Source: CAZDET01 sp964504335
GTDB lineage: Bacteria; Bacteroidota; Bacteroidia; Chitinophagales; Saprospiraceae
Length of the DNA: 64,000 nucleotides
Direction: 5' to 3'
Assembly: GCA_964504335.1 (NCBI GenBank)
Contig: CAZDET010000006.1
Location: 75,933-139,932 of the forward strand
Shown piece by piece: positions 44,204-53,542 of the stretch. The first letter of the stretch is position 1. Each line of letters starts with the position of its first letter. Below the pieces are notes generated by a model that saw nothing but the letters and a program-made list of their open reading frames with translations, did not search any database and was not told the DNA's origin. The translations under genes and the position numbers were made by a program.

Positions 44204-44902
44204 TCATTCCGCGTGTTCATCCAAACGAATCCATTGAGACCAGGTAGGTATCTCCTTCCCCTGATCTCGCAACGATCCGGGTTTAATGGTCGCGTCTCGC
44301 TGTTCTGAATCCTTTGGAAACAAGAAGATGGTTCCTAGTAATACCTCATCCAGCGAAATACCTAAATAGTTCCTCAATCGCTTATTTCTCAATTGGCCAC
44401 CAGACGACCAATAGGTTGGAATATCTTTAGCTGTGGCTGCGAGCAAGACATTCTGAATGGCCGCAGCACCTGCAGCAATGTGCTCCATATTTTTCAAATT
44501 TCCTTCAAATGGTACGGCTTCCCGTTGTTCATTTGGCACTTTATTTTCCATTTCCTCCGCATCGAGGGATTCAGGAAGCCAAGTGACTAAAAAGAGCACA
44601 TCTGCGGCATCCAACATATTCTTGACTTTTCCGGCTACTATTCCCTGCTCCCTGATATACCGGGAAGTCAATCTGCAATTAACGCTATCTAAAATGTAAA
44701 ACCGGTAGGGCAAGCTAGAATTAAGTTCCCCTTTACTGGTGTAATATTCGTGGCTTTTAAAATGGTAAGGTGCAAAAGCAGCCAACTCCAACAGCTCGTT
44801 CACTAATTGAGTTACTTCGCTTTGGCCCAAATGGATTGCCCAGGGTTCGTTGGCCAATACTTTTTGGGTTTTACGGTTTTTGATGGCACTATCAACTGTC
44901 AT
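44204..44902 (-). CDS. Nitroreductase family protein
   Basis: 232 residues. FMN-binding nitroreductase fold: AIKNRKTQKVLANEPWA at the N-terminus (RxS/T-like motif), then ELLELAAFAPYHFKSHEY, AAGAAAIQNVLLAATAKDIPTYWSSGGQLRNKRLRNYLGI and DEVLLGTIFLFPKD. It likely reduces nitro or quinone substrates with NAD(P)H. It follows a RibD-like gene with 10 bp spacing, making a two-gene redox operon. Confidence 0.88.
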   Translation of the reverse strand: MTVDSAIKNRKTQKVLANEPWAIHLGQSEVTQLVNELLELAAFAPYHFKSHEYYTSKGELNSSLPYRFYILDSVNCRLTSRYIREQGIVAGKVKNMLDAADVLFLVTWLPESLDAEEMENKVPNEQREAVPFEGNLKNMEHIAAGAAAIQNVLLAATAKDIPTYWSSGGQLRNKRLRNYLGISLDEVLLGTIFLFPKDSEQRDATIKPGSLRDQGKEIPTWSQWIRLDEHAE

Positions 44903-44912
44903 AATTGTTTAA

Positions 44913-45482
44913 TTAATTGATCTTCGTCTCTTTCCTTACTTCGTACCACAACTCCACCATTCCATCATTGTACGCGGTAACATCTTTTAAATGCAAGGGA
45001 TGTTCCTGACCGATGTAGTCAAAAAACAGCGTACCCTCTCCAAGGATTATGGGCATGAAAGATATGATAATATCATCCACTAACTCCTTGCGCAGGAAAT
45101 CTTTGGCAAGCACCGCCCCTCCTGCCAGCCATATGTTCCGGAAATTCGGCTTCAGTCGGTCGTTCACCAATTCGCTCAGGTCACCGGAGTAAAAATCAAC
45201 TGTGGGACGCTCCGCTGTCAGGTCTCGATGGGTCAACACCGTAACCGGAACCTCTCCGTAGGGCCAACCGAGTTCCAGAGCCTGTTCGTAGGTACGGGAG
45301 CCAATCACGTAACAATCTATAGTTTTGATAAATGCTGCGACTACCTCTTCGGTAAGTGCCACCCCCTTATCGTAGTTGTCCGTGGATTGTAGCCAGCCAA
45401 TATCTCCGTCTATTTTGGCGATGAAGCCATCCAGGCTCGCAACCATGTGTAGTGTTACTTTGGAGGTTTCTGCGGTCATCAT
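44913..45482 (-). CDS. RibD C-terminal-like / dihydrofolate reductase family protein
   Basis: 189 residues. Fold of the bacterial bifunctional deaminase-reductase C-terminal domain: LHMVASLDGFIAKIDGDIGWL, DCYVIGSRTYEQALELGWPYG, PVTVLTHRDL, NIWLAGGAVLAKDFLRKELVDDIIISFMPIILGEGTLFF. Such proteins reduce unidentified substrates with NADPH; true riboflavin synthesis is unlikely since the deaminase part and rib genes are missing. First gene of an operon with the nitroreductase. Confidence 0.87.
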   Translation of the reverse strand: MMTAETSKVTLHMVASLDGFIAKIDGDIGWLQSTDNYDKGVALTEEVVAAFIKTIDCYVIGSRTYEQALELGWPYGEVPVTVLTHRDLTAERPTVDFYSGDLSELVNDRLKPNFRNIWLAGGAVLAKDFLRKELVDDIIISFMPIILGEGTLFFDYIGQEHPLHLKDVTAYNDGMVELWYEVRKETKIN

Positions 45483-45654
45483 AGATGTACTCCTTCAGCA
45501 ATAATAATCTGGACTAAATGTAGCCCCTCAGCTTCACTATCGTCCTGCCTCCAAAATACCATTTTTAAGGTTGGGTATTTCAAGCCAACAAGCTTGGAAA
45601 CTAATTTCTTTCCTATTATGATTCTGCAGTTAACCTAATTCCACCAACTTTTCC

Positions 45655-47445
45655 TTATTCTAGGCCTATTTCCGGAATGGATTCTCCGCCATACTTCACA
45701 GCAAATCGCTTAGTCGCCTTATACGGAAACACATCTACCATCACCCCTTGCTTCAATTGCTGTTGAATACTCGTCCAAAAGGCGGCATCGAACAAGTCCC
45801 CGTGCTTCTCTTCGAAATGGTCCTTCAATTCACTGGTACGAAGCAGGAAACGTCGGAATTCTTCCGGAAATACATCCTTTTCCCCTACGTGAAAATAGGG
45901 TTCGGAAGAAAAGGCTTCGAAATCATCCTTGGGTTCAGGAATATATCTGAAATGGTAATCCGTAAGAAAGCCAATCTCGTCGTAATCGTAAAAAACCACC
46001 CGCTTCAGACGCGTTACCCCAAAATTTTTCAGTAGCATATCACCAGGAAAAATATTCGCCGCCGCCAGCTGTTTGATCGCTTTTCCGTATTCATCAATCA
46101 CTTCAAACGCATCTTCCCGGGCAGCGTGTTCCAGGTACACGTTGAGTGGAATCATTCGCTTTTCTACATACAAATGATCGATTTTGACGGTATCTTCGTC
46201 AATTGTCAGAAGCGATTGAATCTCCTCCTGCAACTCTTGAAGCAATCCTTCGGAAAATCGGTTCTTTTCGAAAACCAGGTGCTCAAACATATGCGAATCC
46301 GTCATTCTGCCCACCCGGTCATGCAGGTTCACCAATTTGTATTTTTCCTTGACCTGCTCTGCCGTCATCTTTTTTGGAGGGTCGAATTTGTCTTTAATGA
46401 CCTTGAAAACCATACCGAGAGACGGCAACGTGAATACCGACATGACCATCCCCTTAATCCCGGGAGCAACGACAAACTTGTCCTCCGTCTTTCTCATATG
46501 CCGAAGGTACTCCCGATAAAAAACGGTTTTACCATGTTTTTCGAATCCAATGGAGTTATACAACTCGCTCAAGCTCTTGGAGGGCAAAATAGACTGTAGA
46601 AAATCGATGGTTTCCGTTACAATATCCACATCCACCAGAAAGTACGCCCGGTGATAGCTGAAAATAGAGCTGACGTCATTTACTTCCAGCAGGCAGGCAT
46701 CGACGAAGATGCCGTTCTCTTCGTGTAGCAAGGGCAATACGAATGGGATAACCCGTTCGTCCAGCCGCAATCGCCCAACGATGTAAGCCCCTTTATTTCG
46801 ATAAAAAATGGATTTTAATAGTTCGATCCGCAAGCTTGGGCCCGACAATTGAACGTCATCGAAGTATTCCCGGATCGTTTCACATATGAACCGGATATCA
46901 CGGTCAAGATCCTGAAACGGCACGTCGAACTTGAAGTAGTGAAAAATTTGGTGAATAGTCGTTTCCACCGGAATCGTGACGAAGAAGGTGTGAAAAATGG
47001 GAACGGTAGAACGAAACTCCCGATAAGAGCCGGTGCTCCGCACAAACATGAGGTGCTCATCTGCCCCCAGCCCGGTATGGAAATGCCGAAACACGGAATT
47101 GTAAAACGTTTCCGCGATATTGCGGGTATTGAAATTGATGATATCTTCGAAATACAGGCGCTTCACCTCCCGCCAGAAGGAATGATCGGTTGGGCGATCC
47201 CCCAAAAAGTTTCGGATTTTTTCGGTGGTCTCCCCCACTTCATCGCGGTACAGGTTGATGCGGGCCCGCCCATCCTCCTGAATACCCGGCCAGTTTCGTT
47301 CCTCGAAGCGGGGCTTCGCTCGTTTCGTGATTCTTCGAAACTGATGATGGTAGTGGATGTATCCACCCATAATGATGTGGGCTACGTCGTAGGGGATTAG
47401 TTTTTCGTAGAGGATATGGTTGGTTGTCATCGGCTTGCCCGTCAT
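45655..47445 (-). CDS. aceK: Isocitrate dehydrogenase kinase/phosphatase
   Basis: 596 residues, close to the E. coli enzyme. Regulatory N-terminal domain (about 1-315) precedes the kinase/phosphatase domain: VAPGIKGMVMSVFTLPSLGMVFKVIKDKF (about 320-350, ATP loop), VNLHDRVGRMTDSHMFEHLVF, and NIFPGDMLLKNFGVTR...VFYDYDEIGFLTDY (catalytic loop). It phosphorylates and dephosphorylates isocitrate dehydrogenase to steer carbon to the glyoxylate bypass. In proteobacteria it sits with aceA and aceB; neither is here. Presence in Bacteroidota is uncommon, so acquisition by transfer is possible. Confidence 0.95.
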   Translation of the reverse strand: MTGKPMTTNHILYEKLIPYDVAHIIMGGYIHYHHQFRRITKRAKPRFEERNWPGIQEDGRARINLYRDEVGETTEKIRNFLGDRPTDHSFWREVKRLYFEDIINFNTRNIAETFYNSVFRHFHTGLGADEHLMFVRSTGSYREFRSTVPIFHTFFVTIPVETTIHQIFHYFKFDVPFQDLDRDIRFICETIREYFDDVQLSGPSLRIELLKSIFYRNKGAYIVGRLRLDERVIPFVLPLLHEENGIFVDACLLEVNDVSSIFSYHRAYFLVDVDIVTETIDFLQSILPSKSLSELYNSIGFEKHGKTVFYREYLRHMRKTEDKFVVAPGIKGMVMSVFTLPSLGMVFKVIKDKFDPPKKMTAEQVKEKYKLVNLHDRVGRMTDSHMFEHLVFEKNRFSEGLLQELQEEIQSLLTIDEDTVKIDHLYVEKRMIPLNVYLEHAAREDAFEVIDEYGKAIKQLAAANIFPGDMLLKNFGVTRLKRVVFYDYDEIGFLTDYHFRYIPEPKDDFEAFSSEPYFHVGEKDVFPEEFRRFLLRTSELKDHFEEKHGDLFDAAFWTSIQQQLKQGVMVDVFPYKATKRFAVKYGGESIPEIGLE

Positions 47446-47476
47446 CGATTTATTGAAGAGTTACCCACTTGCCTCC

Positions 47477-47758
47477 TCACCTACTTGTCTTACGTTTAGA
47501 TTTGGCAACCGGAAGGATTCCTAAGATACCAATTATATTGATTTCATATTCTCAGGCAATTCGACGTCCTTTAATTTCATCAATTACTAGCAATTCAGTC
47601 GTAATTTCTATTGCTAAAGAAATGGCTTCTGCTTCGCCTTTATGGAGTCTTTTTCTCAATCCGGTTATCAGTTCCTTTAAGCTGGCTAAGAACCTACTCC
47701 TTTTAATGGACACCCTCATGCGAGAAAAAAGGTACACCGTACATCCTACTCTATCCAA
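47477..47758 (-). pseudogene. DUF3368 (PIN-like toxin) gene remnant with in-frame stop
   Basis: The frame from 47758 contains HKGEAEAISLAIEITTELLVIDEIKGRRIA, the core of DUF3368 PIN-like proteins. A TGA at 47552-47554 interrupts it, and the same frame continues after the stop as EYEINIIGILGILPVAKSKRKTSR, matching the family's next segment (xxIGTLGILLxAKxxG). The N-terminal acidic part and the antitoxin partner are missing. So this is a decayed toxin gene of a vapBC-like type II module. Confidence 0.7.
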
Positions 47759-47779
47759 AGTTCTCTTTTAAAAAAGCAA

Positions 47780-48496
47780 TTAAATGATATTACCCACCAA
47801 CCGCTGCTTCAGTTCATTACCCGAAAAGACCCACACCAACTCATAGGAACCAGCTCCGTCAGAATTCCACTGATGTACAAAATAGGTATCCCCGTTTTTG
47901 AAGACGTGAAGGTCGTCGTTCGTACATTCGAACAGGTCATCGTAGAAAACCCTGTGAATAGGTACTTTCCTATCGTCAATTACGACCGTGATCCCATTCA
48001 CCGCCACCCTTGGCAGATTGCCGGCTGTACCCCATGCGTATCGCCCATTGACCGTGCTTGGTATTGAGGTTGTATCTAGTTGTTCAATCATTTTTTCCTT
48101 CGGATTAAAATCAGCCAGCTGGTAGATGAAGGTCACCTCTCCGTTTGTTACTCGCTCCAACTCCGTAATGGGCTTGATTCTTGATCGGTGGATGTACCCT
48201 TCCGTCAACCCATTCCGGCCACATCCCATCGAGAATATATTCGCCGGCAGGTACACCTTGATCCAATCCGGATGGGTACTGTCTTCTCCTTTATCGTAGT
48301 AGAAGAACACTTCATTTTCGTATACTTTGTGAATGACCGTTGCTTCGATATCCGGAGATTTTCGCACGTTCGTCCACCCGTCCGGATCTTGAATGATGGC
48401 TACGGTACTCCACACATCCAGCACGGCATCAGCATCCTGAGCCAAGACAGCGATGCTCGAAAGCACGCCAAATAGAATCGATATTGCCGATCTCAT
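47780..48496 (-). CDS. Secreted protein with SH3-like domain
   Basis: 238 residues. Signal peptide (ISILFGVLSSIAVLAQ). Residues about 35-110 resemble a bacterial SH3 domain (VAIIQDPDGWTNVRKSPDIEATVIHKVYENEVFFYYD...WIKVYLP...GYIHRSRI), a module that binds cell-wall peptides or glycans. The C-terminal half (about 115-238) is not recognised; it holds several aromatic residues and a Cys (DDLFECTNDD). Predicted periplasmic. No operon partner is obvious, but the TPR lipoprotein gene is 16 bp upstream on the same strand. Confidence 0.75.
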   Translation of the reverse strand: MRSAISILFGVLSSIAVLAQDADAVLDVWSTVAIIQDPDGWTNVRKSPDIEATVIHKVYENEVFFYYDKGEDSTHPDWIKVYLPANIFSMGCGRNGLTEGYIHRSRIKPITELERVTNGEVTFIYQLADFNPKEKMIEQLDTTSIPSTVNGRYAWGTAGNLPRVAVNGITVVIDDRKVPIHRVFYDDLFECTNDDLHVFKNGDTYFVHQWNSDGAGSYELVWVFSGNELKQRLVGNII

Positions 48497-48512
48497 AAAG
48501 ATAGATTATTAA

Positions 48513-49562
48513 TTACTGCGAAGAGTGGGCAAACAGCCGCTCCCAGTCGGATTCAGCGGCCAGATAGGCAAACGAATATTCGTTGCCATTGTCCAGCAAA
48601 TCCTGATAGTAGGCCTTGGCTCGGGCGGTATCCCGTTGGTGGTACAAATACCAATTTCCCAGCCCGTAGTTGTACACGTCATTAGCCGATGAGCGGTTAC
48701 TTTCCGGTTTCAGCGCTTCCTCGGTGATCAGCCCCTTGTAAAACCGGCACATGTCGTAATAACTTGTATTCTCGATGATATCCATATCGGCGGTCACCTT
48801 GCTGATAGCAGCGCTGGCTGCTTCTTCTTTACCCATTCTGCGAAGGATCATATAGAGCCAATGACCTCCGGAAACGATGTTGTCGTCGTAGCGTTCCGTA
48901 ACGGCCCTCTTGCTAAAGGCGCGCAACGCATTTTCCATATCATTTTTCAGATAGTAAGCCAATCCCAAATGATACCAGATGTTTCCGTGCAATGTGGTCA
49001 GTGGAATATTTCGCTCGTTGGGTAAGCCATCGGGTTCAATCTGGTCTTTCTGGCCTTCTATCAAGGTTACGGCGGTTTCAAAATCTTCGATCGCTTTGTC
49101 GTATTGCCTCAACGAAAGGTATCGATGCCCCCGGTGCCGGTACATTCGAGCGTCATTCGGGTGTTTTTGTGTTCCAGTTGTATAAATGTCAATTGCATCC
49201 TGATATTGGCCCAGATAGGCCGTTCTCCGGCCGTACCAGATCAGCGCATCCGGATCGTCTGGGTGTTCGAGGTAATTGTTCTTTGCGATTTCAAAGTTCT
49301 CCAGAAATTGCGCGGGAATTTCCTCGGAGCGTACTAGCGAATCTGCAATCGCGTTAGTCGCTTCCGGTTTCTCTTTTGCCGCATCATCGGCAGCTGCACG
49401 TTCCTCGTCGGTACTTGGTTGACAGGAAATTAGGCCTGCCATTATCATAACAATTAATCCAGTGCTTAAGAAGGCTATGCTAACAGCTCTCCATGTACTT
49501 TTCTGACCTCCTTCTTTGCGTTTAAGTAAATCTATTTTGCTCATTTCATTCTCTTTTTTCAT
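48513..49562 (-). CDS. TPR-repeat lipoprotein
   Basis: 349 residues. A basic N-terminus leads into a lipoprotein signal (VSIAFLSTGLIVMIMAGLISC). Several TPR units follow: ALIWYGRRTAYLGQYQDAIDIYTTGTQKHP, ARMYRHRGHRYLSLRQYDKAIEDFETAVTL, NIWYHLGLAYYLKNDMENALRAFSKRAV. TPRs mediate protein-protein contacts, here probably in the periplasm or at the outer membrane. A second ATG at 49544 (MSKIDLL) is an alternative start. It precedes the SH3-like gene by 16 bp. Confidence 0.83.
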   Translation of the reverse strand: MKKENEMSKIDLLKRKEGGQKSTWRAVSIAFLSTGLIVMIMAGLISCQPSTDEERAAADDAAKEKPEATNAIADSLVRSEEIPAQFLENFEIAKNNYLEHPDDPDALIWYGRRTAYLGQYQDAIDIYTTGTQKHPNDARMYRHRGHRYLSLRQYDKAIEDFETAVTLIEGQKDQIEPDGLPNERNIPLTTLHGNIWYHLGLAYYLKNDMENALRAFSKRAVTERYDDNIVSGGHWLYMILRRMGKEEAASAAISKVTADMDIIENTSYYDMCRFYKGLITEEALKPESNRSSANDVYNYGLGNWYLYHQRDTARAKAYYQDLLDNGNEYSFAYLAAESDWERLFAHSSQ

Positions 49563-49569
49563 TAAAGGA

Positions 49570-49609
49570 ACGATCGAGGCGCTCGCTGTAGCAGGCGCGC
49601 CTCGATCGT
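49570..49609 (-). terminator. Strong hairpin between the BNR gene and the TPR gene
   Basis: ACGATCGAGGCGC (49570-49582) and GCGCCTCGATCGT (49597-49609) form a perfect 13-bp stem with a 14-base loop, 6 bp after the stop of the BNR-propeller gene and 7 bp before the next start. It likely stops or limits transcription from the BNR gene. The T-run is weak (TTCCTTT). Confidence 0.6.
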
Positions 49610-49615
49610 CAGCTA

Positions 49616-52600
49616 TTATTGCTTTAACTGCAGCACCCGGCCCGGCGTCCAGGGAGCCTGGTTGGCGTTTAGTTCGGCGTCGATGGCAGGGATATCCGTT
49701 TCCAGGATGCCTTTCAGGATGGCGAGTACCGGTCCAAGTTTTTCTTCAGCGATCCGCTTGACCATCCTAGCCGTCTCTGTGGGATCGGTGCTGCTCGACA
49801 TCCCTGCGTAGATAGCCGTATTGATGCGGCTGCTCAGGGAGGGTGCCTGGTCGATCTCCAACTGACGCTTCAGCGGGTCGCCGTACATCTCGATCCGAAG
49901 GTCCTTCAGCTTGGCTTCAAGCGCGTCTAGCCGCTGGTCGAGTGATGCACTTTCTATGAGGCGTGCGGCTGCGCGGTAATAGGGAAGGAGGTCATTGAGC
50001 TCGTTGTAAGCGCTGCGGGCTCCGTTGGCCGACTTGGACAACTGCATCAAATCGCGGTGGAAGGCCAGCATGGCTTCCGGATCACTGGGCGGTAACGTAC
50101 GATTGCCAAGCGACTTGACCGTAAACGACAGCGGACCGGCCAGTGCCGTCACCTCTCCATCTACACTCTGGGCGAGCTCCACGGTGTACTCCCCCGGCAG
50201 TACCCGGATACCCGAACTAAGGTTGGAGGCCGGGTCCGCATTTGAGGTACGCACCTGATCGATATCCGGGTATGTCAGGTCCCAGTAAACGCGGTTAATC
50301 CCCTTCCTCGGGCTGGTCCGGAGTTCGTTTACTATTTCTCCGTTGGGGTCGCGCACCGTGAAGATCAAGTAGGGCTTTTCTTCTTCTTCCTCCGCAGCGA
50401 GCACCTCGTAGCTGGGGTAGTAAACGGTTTCCCCCGCTTCGCGCTTCTCCTCCTCTTCCTCCTCACGCTCCTGCTTGCGGGTCATTATTTTATCCTTTAA
50501 ATAGTAGGTGAAGGCGGCTCCGAATTTCGGATTTTGCCCCAGGTAATAGGTTTCTCCCTGAAAGCCTTTAGGACCTAGCCAGGAGATGGTTTCGCTGGCC
50601 GCAATGGGACTGAAGGGCTGGTATTGGAAGGCATCGCGCACGGAAAATAGATGCGCCTCCTGATCCACTACTTCGGGAGTCAATTCCCGCAGGGCAGAAT
50701 AATCATCCATGATGTAAAAGCCCCGACCGAAGGTAGCCAGTACCAGGTCGTTTTCCCGCTCCTGGATGTTGATGTCGCGCACCGCCACCGTGGGCAAGCC
50801 CTTTCCGAGCGCTTGCCAGTACTGGCCCCCGTCTACGCTGGCGTAGCAACCGAATTCGGTACCTACAAACAAAAGATCGGACGCTTCGTGGTCCTCTTCG
50901 ATGGCATAAATGGAGCCTCGTTCCGGCAGGTTATTAACGATAGAAGTCCACGTCAATCCCAGATCGGAACTCTTGAGCAGGTAGGGTTTGAAGTCGCCGT
51001 TCTTATGGTTATTAAAGGCTACGTAGAGGGTGTTCGCATCGTGCTTAGAGGCGTGGATCTCGTTGACGTAGGTCGTGTCGGGCACGCCCGGAAAGTGCTC
51101 GAACCGGAGCCAGTTCTCCCCGCCGTCGGTGGAGATGTGCACCAGGCCGTCGTCGGTACCGGCAAACAAGATATCTTCGTTGAGGGGCGATTCGGCCAGG
51201 GCCACGATGTTGCCGTAAGGCGTGGTCGATTGGTTTTTGGCCACGGCGTCCATCGGCCAGACCTTCCCCATGACAGATAATTTGTTTCGGTCGATGCCGC
51301 GGGTGAGGTCAGCGCTCAACTCTTGCCAGCTTTGGCCCATATCGTCGCTGCGGTGCACGCGATCGGAGGCGTAGTACAGGCGCTTGGGGTCGTGTACACT
51401 CACGAAAAAGGGCGAGTCCCAGTTCCAGTTGTAGGAGTAGTCGCCGTCGGGCGGTTGCGGAATGATGTTTTGCGATTCCCCGCTGGCCTTATCAAAGCGG
51501 TACAGGTTGCCGTACTGCGACTGGCTGTACACGATATTGGGATTAGTGGGATCTACGTGAGGCTCGAAGCCGTCGCCGAGGCGGGTCACGATCCAGTGGC
51601 GGTTGGTAATACCGGTAGGCTCAGTTGTTCGGGAGGGGCCGCCCAGAGTGAAGTTGTCTTGGGTGCCGCCGTAGACATTATAGAACGGATAGTCATTATC
51701 TACAGCCACTTTGTAAAATTGCGTGACTGGCAGGTTCGGGAAAAAGCGCCAGGTTTTGCCGCGGTCCCAGGATTCGTACACCCCTCCGTCGTTGCCGTTG
51801 AGGAGGTAGCTGGGGTTGTTGGGATCGATCCAGAGGGCGTGATTGTCGATGTGCTTGTTTTTTTCGCCTACGTTCTCAAAATTTTTGCCCCCGTCTTCAG
51901 AAACGACGGCGTAGGTGTTCATCACGTAGACTAGATCAGCATCTACCGGATCGGCGATAACTTCCTGGTAGTAGTTACCGCTAGAAGCGTAGCTGCTGCG
52001 CCGTTCCCAGGATTCACCCAGGTCGGTAGTGCGATAGAAGCCGCCCTTATCATCCTGCGCTTCCACGACCGCATACAAAATGTTAGGATTGGCCGGAGAG
52101 ATATCCAGACCGATTCGGCCAATATCCCCGGAGGGCATGCCCTTCATAATCTTGCGGAAGTTGTCCCCGCCGTCGGTAGATTTGTAGATGGCCGATTCCG
52201 GCCCCCCGCTGATATAGGTAAACACGTGCCGCCTACGCTGGTGAGCCACGGCGTAGACCACGTCTGGATTGCGGGGATCGAGGTGCACTTCGTGCACTCC
52301 GGTATGTTCGCTAATATCGAGGATCTTCGTCCAATTTTCGCCTCCATCTGTGGTTTTGTAGAGGCCGCGGTCGCCGCCGGCACTCCAGAGCGGGCCGGTA
52401 GCAGCCACGTAGACCACCTCCGAATTACGGGGATCAATAGCGATCATGCCAATGTGTTCTGATTCTTTGAGCCCCATGTGCTTCCAGCTCTTGCCCCCAT
52501 CGAGACTCTTGTAGACGCCGTCGCCGTAGGATACGCTACGCTGGTTGTTATTCTCCCCCGTGCCGACCCAAATGACGTTGTGGTTGTTGGGGTCCATCTC

Positions 52601-52912
52601 CACCACCCCGATGGAGTAAGAACCCTGCTGGTCGAAAATGGGCTTAAAGTTGAGGCCGCGATTGGTGGTTTTCCAGACCCCTCCGGAGGCAGTCGCCACG
52701 TAGTATTCGCTGGGATTGTCGGGGTTTACCGCAAAATCAGCGATCCGCCCGGAAGTAAAGGCCGGGCCAATGGAACGGAAAGAAAGGCTGTTCCAAGCCG
52801 TTTCGTAGCGAGGGTCTTTGGGCGCTTCTTCTTCCTCTTGGGCCATCAAGGCAGGATGGCTCCAGAAGAAAAGCAAGGCCGCCAATAAGACAGGTGACAG
52901 TTGCAGTCGCAT
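49616..52912 (-). CDS. BNR/VPS10-like beta-propeller glycosidase-type protein
   Basis: 1098 residues with signal peptide (LLAALLFFWSHPALMAQ). Repeated BNR Asp-box motifs (SxDGGxxW): SLDGGKSW, TTDGGENW, STDGGDNF, STDGGENW, SVDGGQYW and others from about 60 to 720, forming one or two propellers as in GH74/sialidase or sortilin-type proteins. A highly acidic and basic stretch (REEEEEEKREAGE) lies near 820; a C-terminal helical region (about 960-1090) ends the protein. Likely exported; substrate unknown. It has a paralog at 57079-60213. Confidence 0.88.
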   Translation of the reverse strand: MRLQLSPVLLAALLFFWSHPALMAQEEEEAPKDPRYETAWNSLSFRSIGPAFTSGRIADFAVNPDNPSEYYVATASGGVWKTTNRGLNFKPIFDQQGSYSIGVVEMDPNNHNVIWVGTGENNNQRSVSYGDGVYKSLDGGKSWKHMGLKESEHIGMIAIDPRNSEVVYVAATGPLWSAGGDRGLYKTTDGGENWTKILDISEHTGVHEVHLDPRNPDVVYAVAHQRRRHVFTYISGGPESAIYKSTDGGDNFRKIMKGMPSGDIGRIGLDISPANPNILYAVVEAQDDKGGFYRTTDLGESWERRSSYASSGNYYQEVIADPVDADLVYVMNTYAVVSEDGGKNFENVGEKNKHIDNHALWIDPNNPSYLLNGNDGGVYESWDRGKTWRFFPNLPVTQFYKVAVDNDYPFYNVYGGTQDNFTLGGPSRTTEPTGITNRHWIVTRLGDGFEPHVDPTNPNIVYSQSQYGNLYRFDKASGESQNIIPQPPDGDYSYNWNWDSPFFVSVHDPKRLYYASDRVHRSDDMGQSWQELSADLTRGIDRNKLSVMGKVWPMDAVAKNQSTTPYGNIVALAESPLNEDILFAGTDDGLVHISTDGGENWLRFEHFPGVPDTTYVNEIHASKHDANTLYVAFNNHKNGDFKPYLLKSSDLGLTWTSIVNNLPERGSIYAIEEDHEASDLLFVGTEFGCYASVDGGQYWQALGKGLPTVAVRDINIQERENDLVLATFGRGFYIMDDYSALRELTPEVVDQEAHLFSVRDAFQYQPFSPIAASETISWLGPKGFQGETYYLGQNPKFGAAFTYYLKDKIMTRKQEREEEEEEKREAGETVYYPSYEVLAAEEEEEKPYLIFTVRDPNGEIVNELRTSPRKGINRVYWDLTYPDIDQVRTSNADPASNLSSGIRVLPGEYTVELAQSVDGEVTALAGPLSFTVKSLGNRTLPPSDPEAMLAFHRDLMQLSKSANGARSAYNELNDLLPYYRAAARLIESASLDQRLDALEAKLKDLRIEMYGDPLKRQLEIDQAPSLSSRINTAIYAGMSSSTDPTETARMVKRIAEEKLGPVLAILKGILETDIPAIDAELNANQAPWTPGRVLQLKQ

Positions 52913-52994
52913 GCTGTTGGAGTTTGAGTGAACGGATTTGGGAAGAAAAGTAAGGAAAAGGTCGCTGAGGTTAAAAATATAGTAGCATCAACTA

Positions 52995-53486
52995 CTACTT
53001 TCCCGCTTTATCAAGCGTTCCTAACCCTCCGTTGACGTCTCTATACCAGGTGTTGGCTCCCTTAACTTCAAGTATCGCTCGGTAATTGTTAAATGACTCT
53101 TCTCTTTCCATCCACACTTTTCTAGCTCCCGGGTTTTGATGTAGGAAGCCCACAAAATCGGCCCAATCAGAATGGGAGGAGTCGAATGCTTTAAGTCGTA
53201 ACGATTTAATAATCCGATAAAAGGCAACGTCGTTCTTGTTTTCAATCATCGCCCTAAAAATGGTCATTTCTTTTGTAGTGAGACTATCATTTGCACAGCC
53301 CCTTCGCCATATATCCGGGTATTGCGTAATTGTCTGATTTGCCAGTATCGTATTTTGAGCAATTAACAAATCAAAGTTGGCCTCTGCTAGCATTCGATTT
53401 TGTTGGGTTTCTTGCCATACCAAAAACAGCGAAATAACGACAGAAATGATGCCAATTATTTCTACCGTGCTCTTAATTTTATCCAT
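52995..53486 (-). CDS. Hypothetical protein with N-terminal membrane anchor
   Basis: 163 residues. A single hydrophobic segment near the start (VEIIGIISVVISLFLVW) is followed by a soluble helical part (QETQQNRMLAEANFDLLIAQNTILANQTI...). Not recognised. The gene is AT-rich compared with the BNR gene downstream, like the rest of the 53-57 kb block. Start and stop are clear. Confidence 0.6.
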   Translation of the reverse strand: MDKIKSTVEIIGIISVVISLFLVWQETQQNRMLAEANFDLLIAQNTILANQTITQYPDIWRRGCANDSLTTKEMTIFRAMIENKNDVAFYRIIKSLRLKAFDSSHSDWADFVGFLHQNPGARKVWMEREESFNNYRAILEVKGANTWYRDVNGGLGTLDKAGK

Positions 53487-53542
53487 GGTAGGAGTTTTGT
53501 TTAACCTTGAATAACTTGTACGTTTCTATCATTTGTAATACA

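Noticed and set aside
47469..47771. Plus-strand open frame of 100 codons
   Set aside because: It is antisense to the DUF3368 remnant, whose family match is clear on the minus strand.
50651..51934. Two long plus-strand open frames opposite the first BNR gene
   Set aside because: High G+C content removes stops; the minus strand carries repeated Asp boxes and a signal peptide, so the plus frames are shadows.
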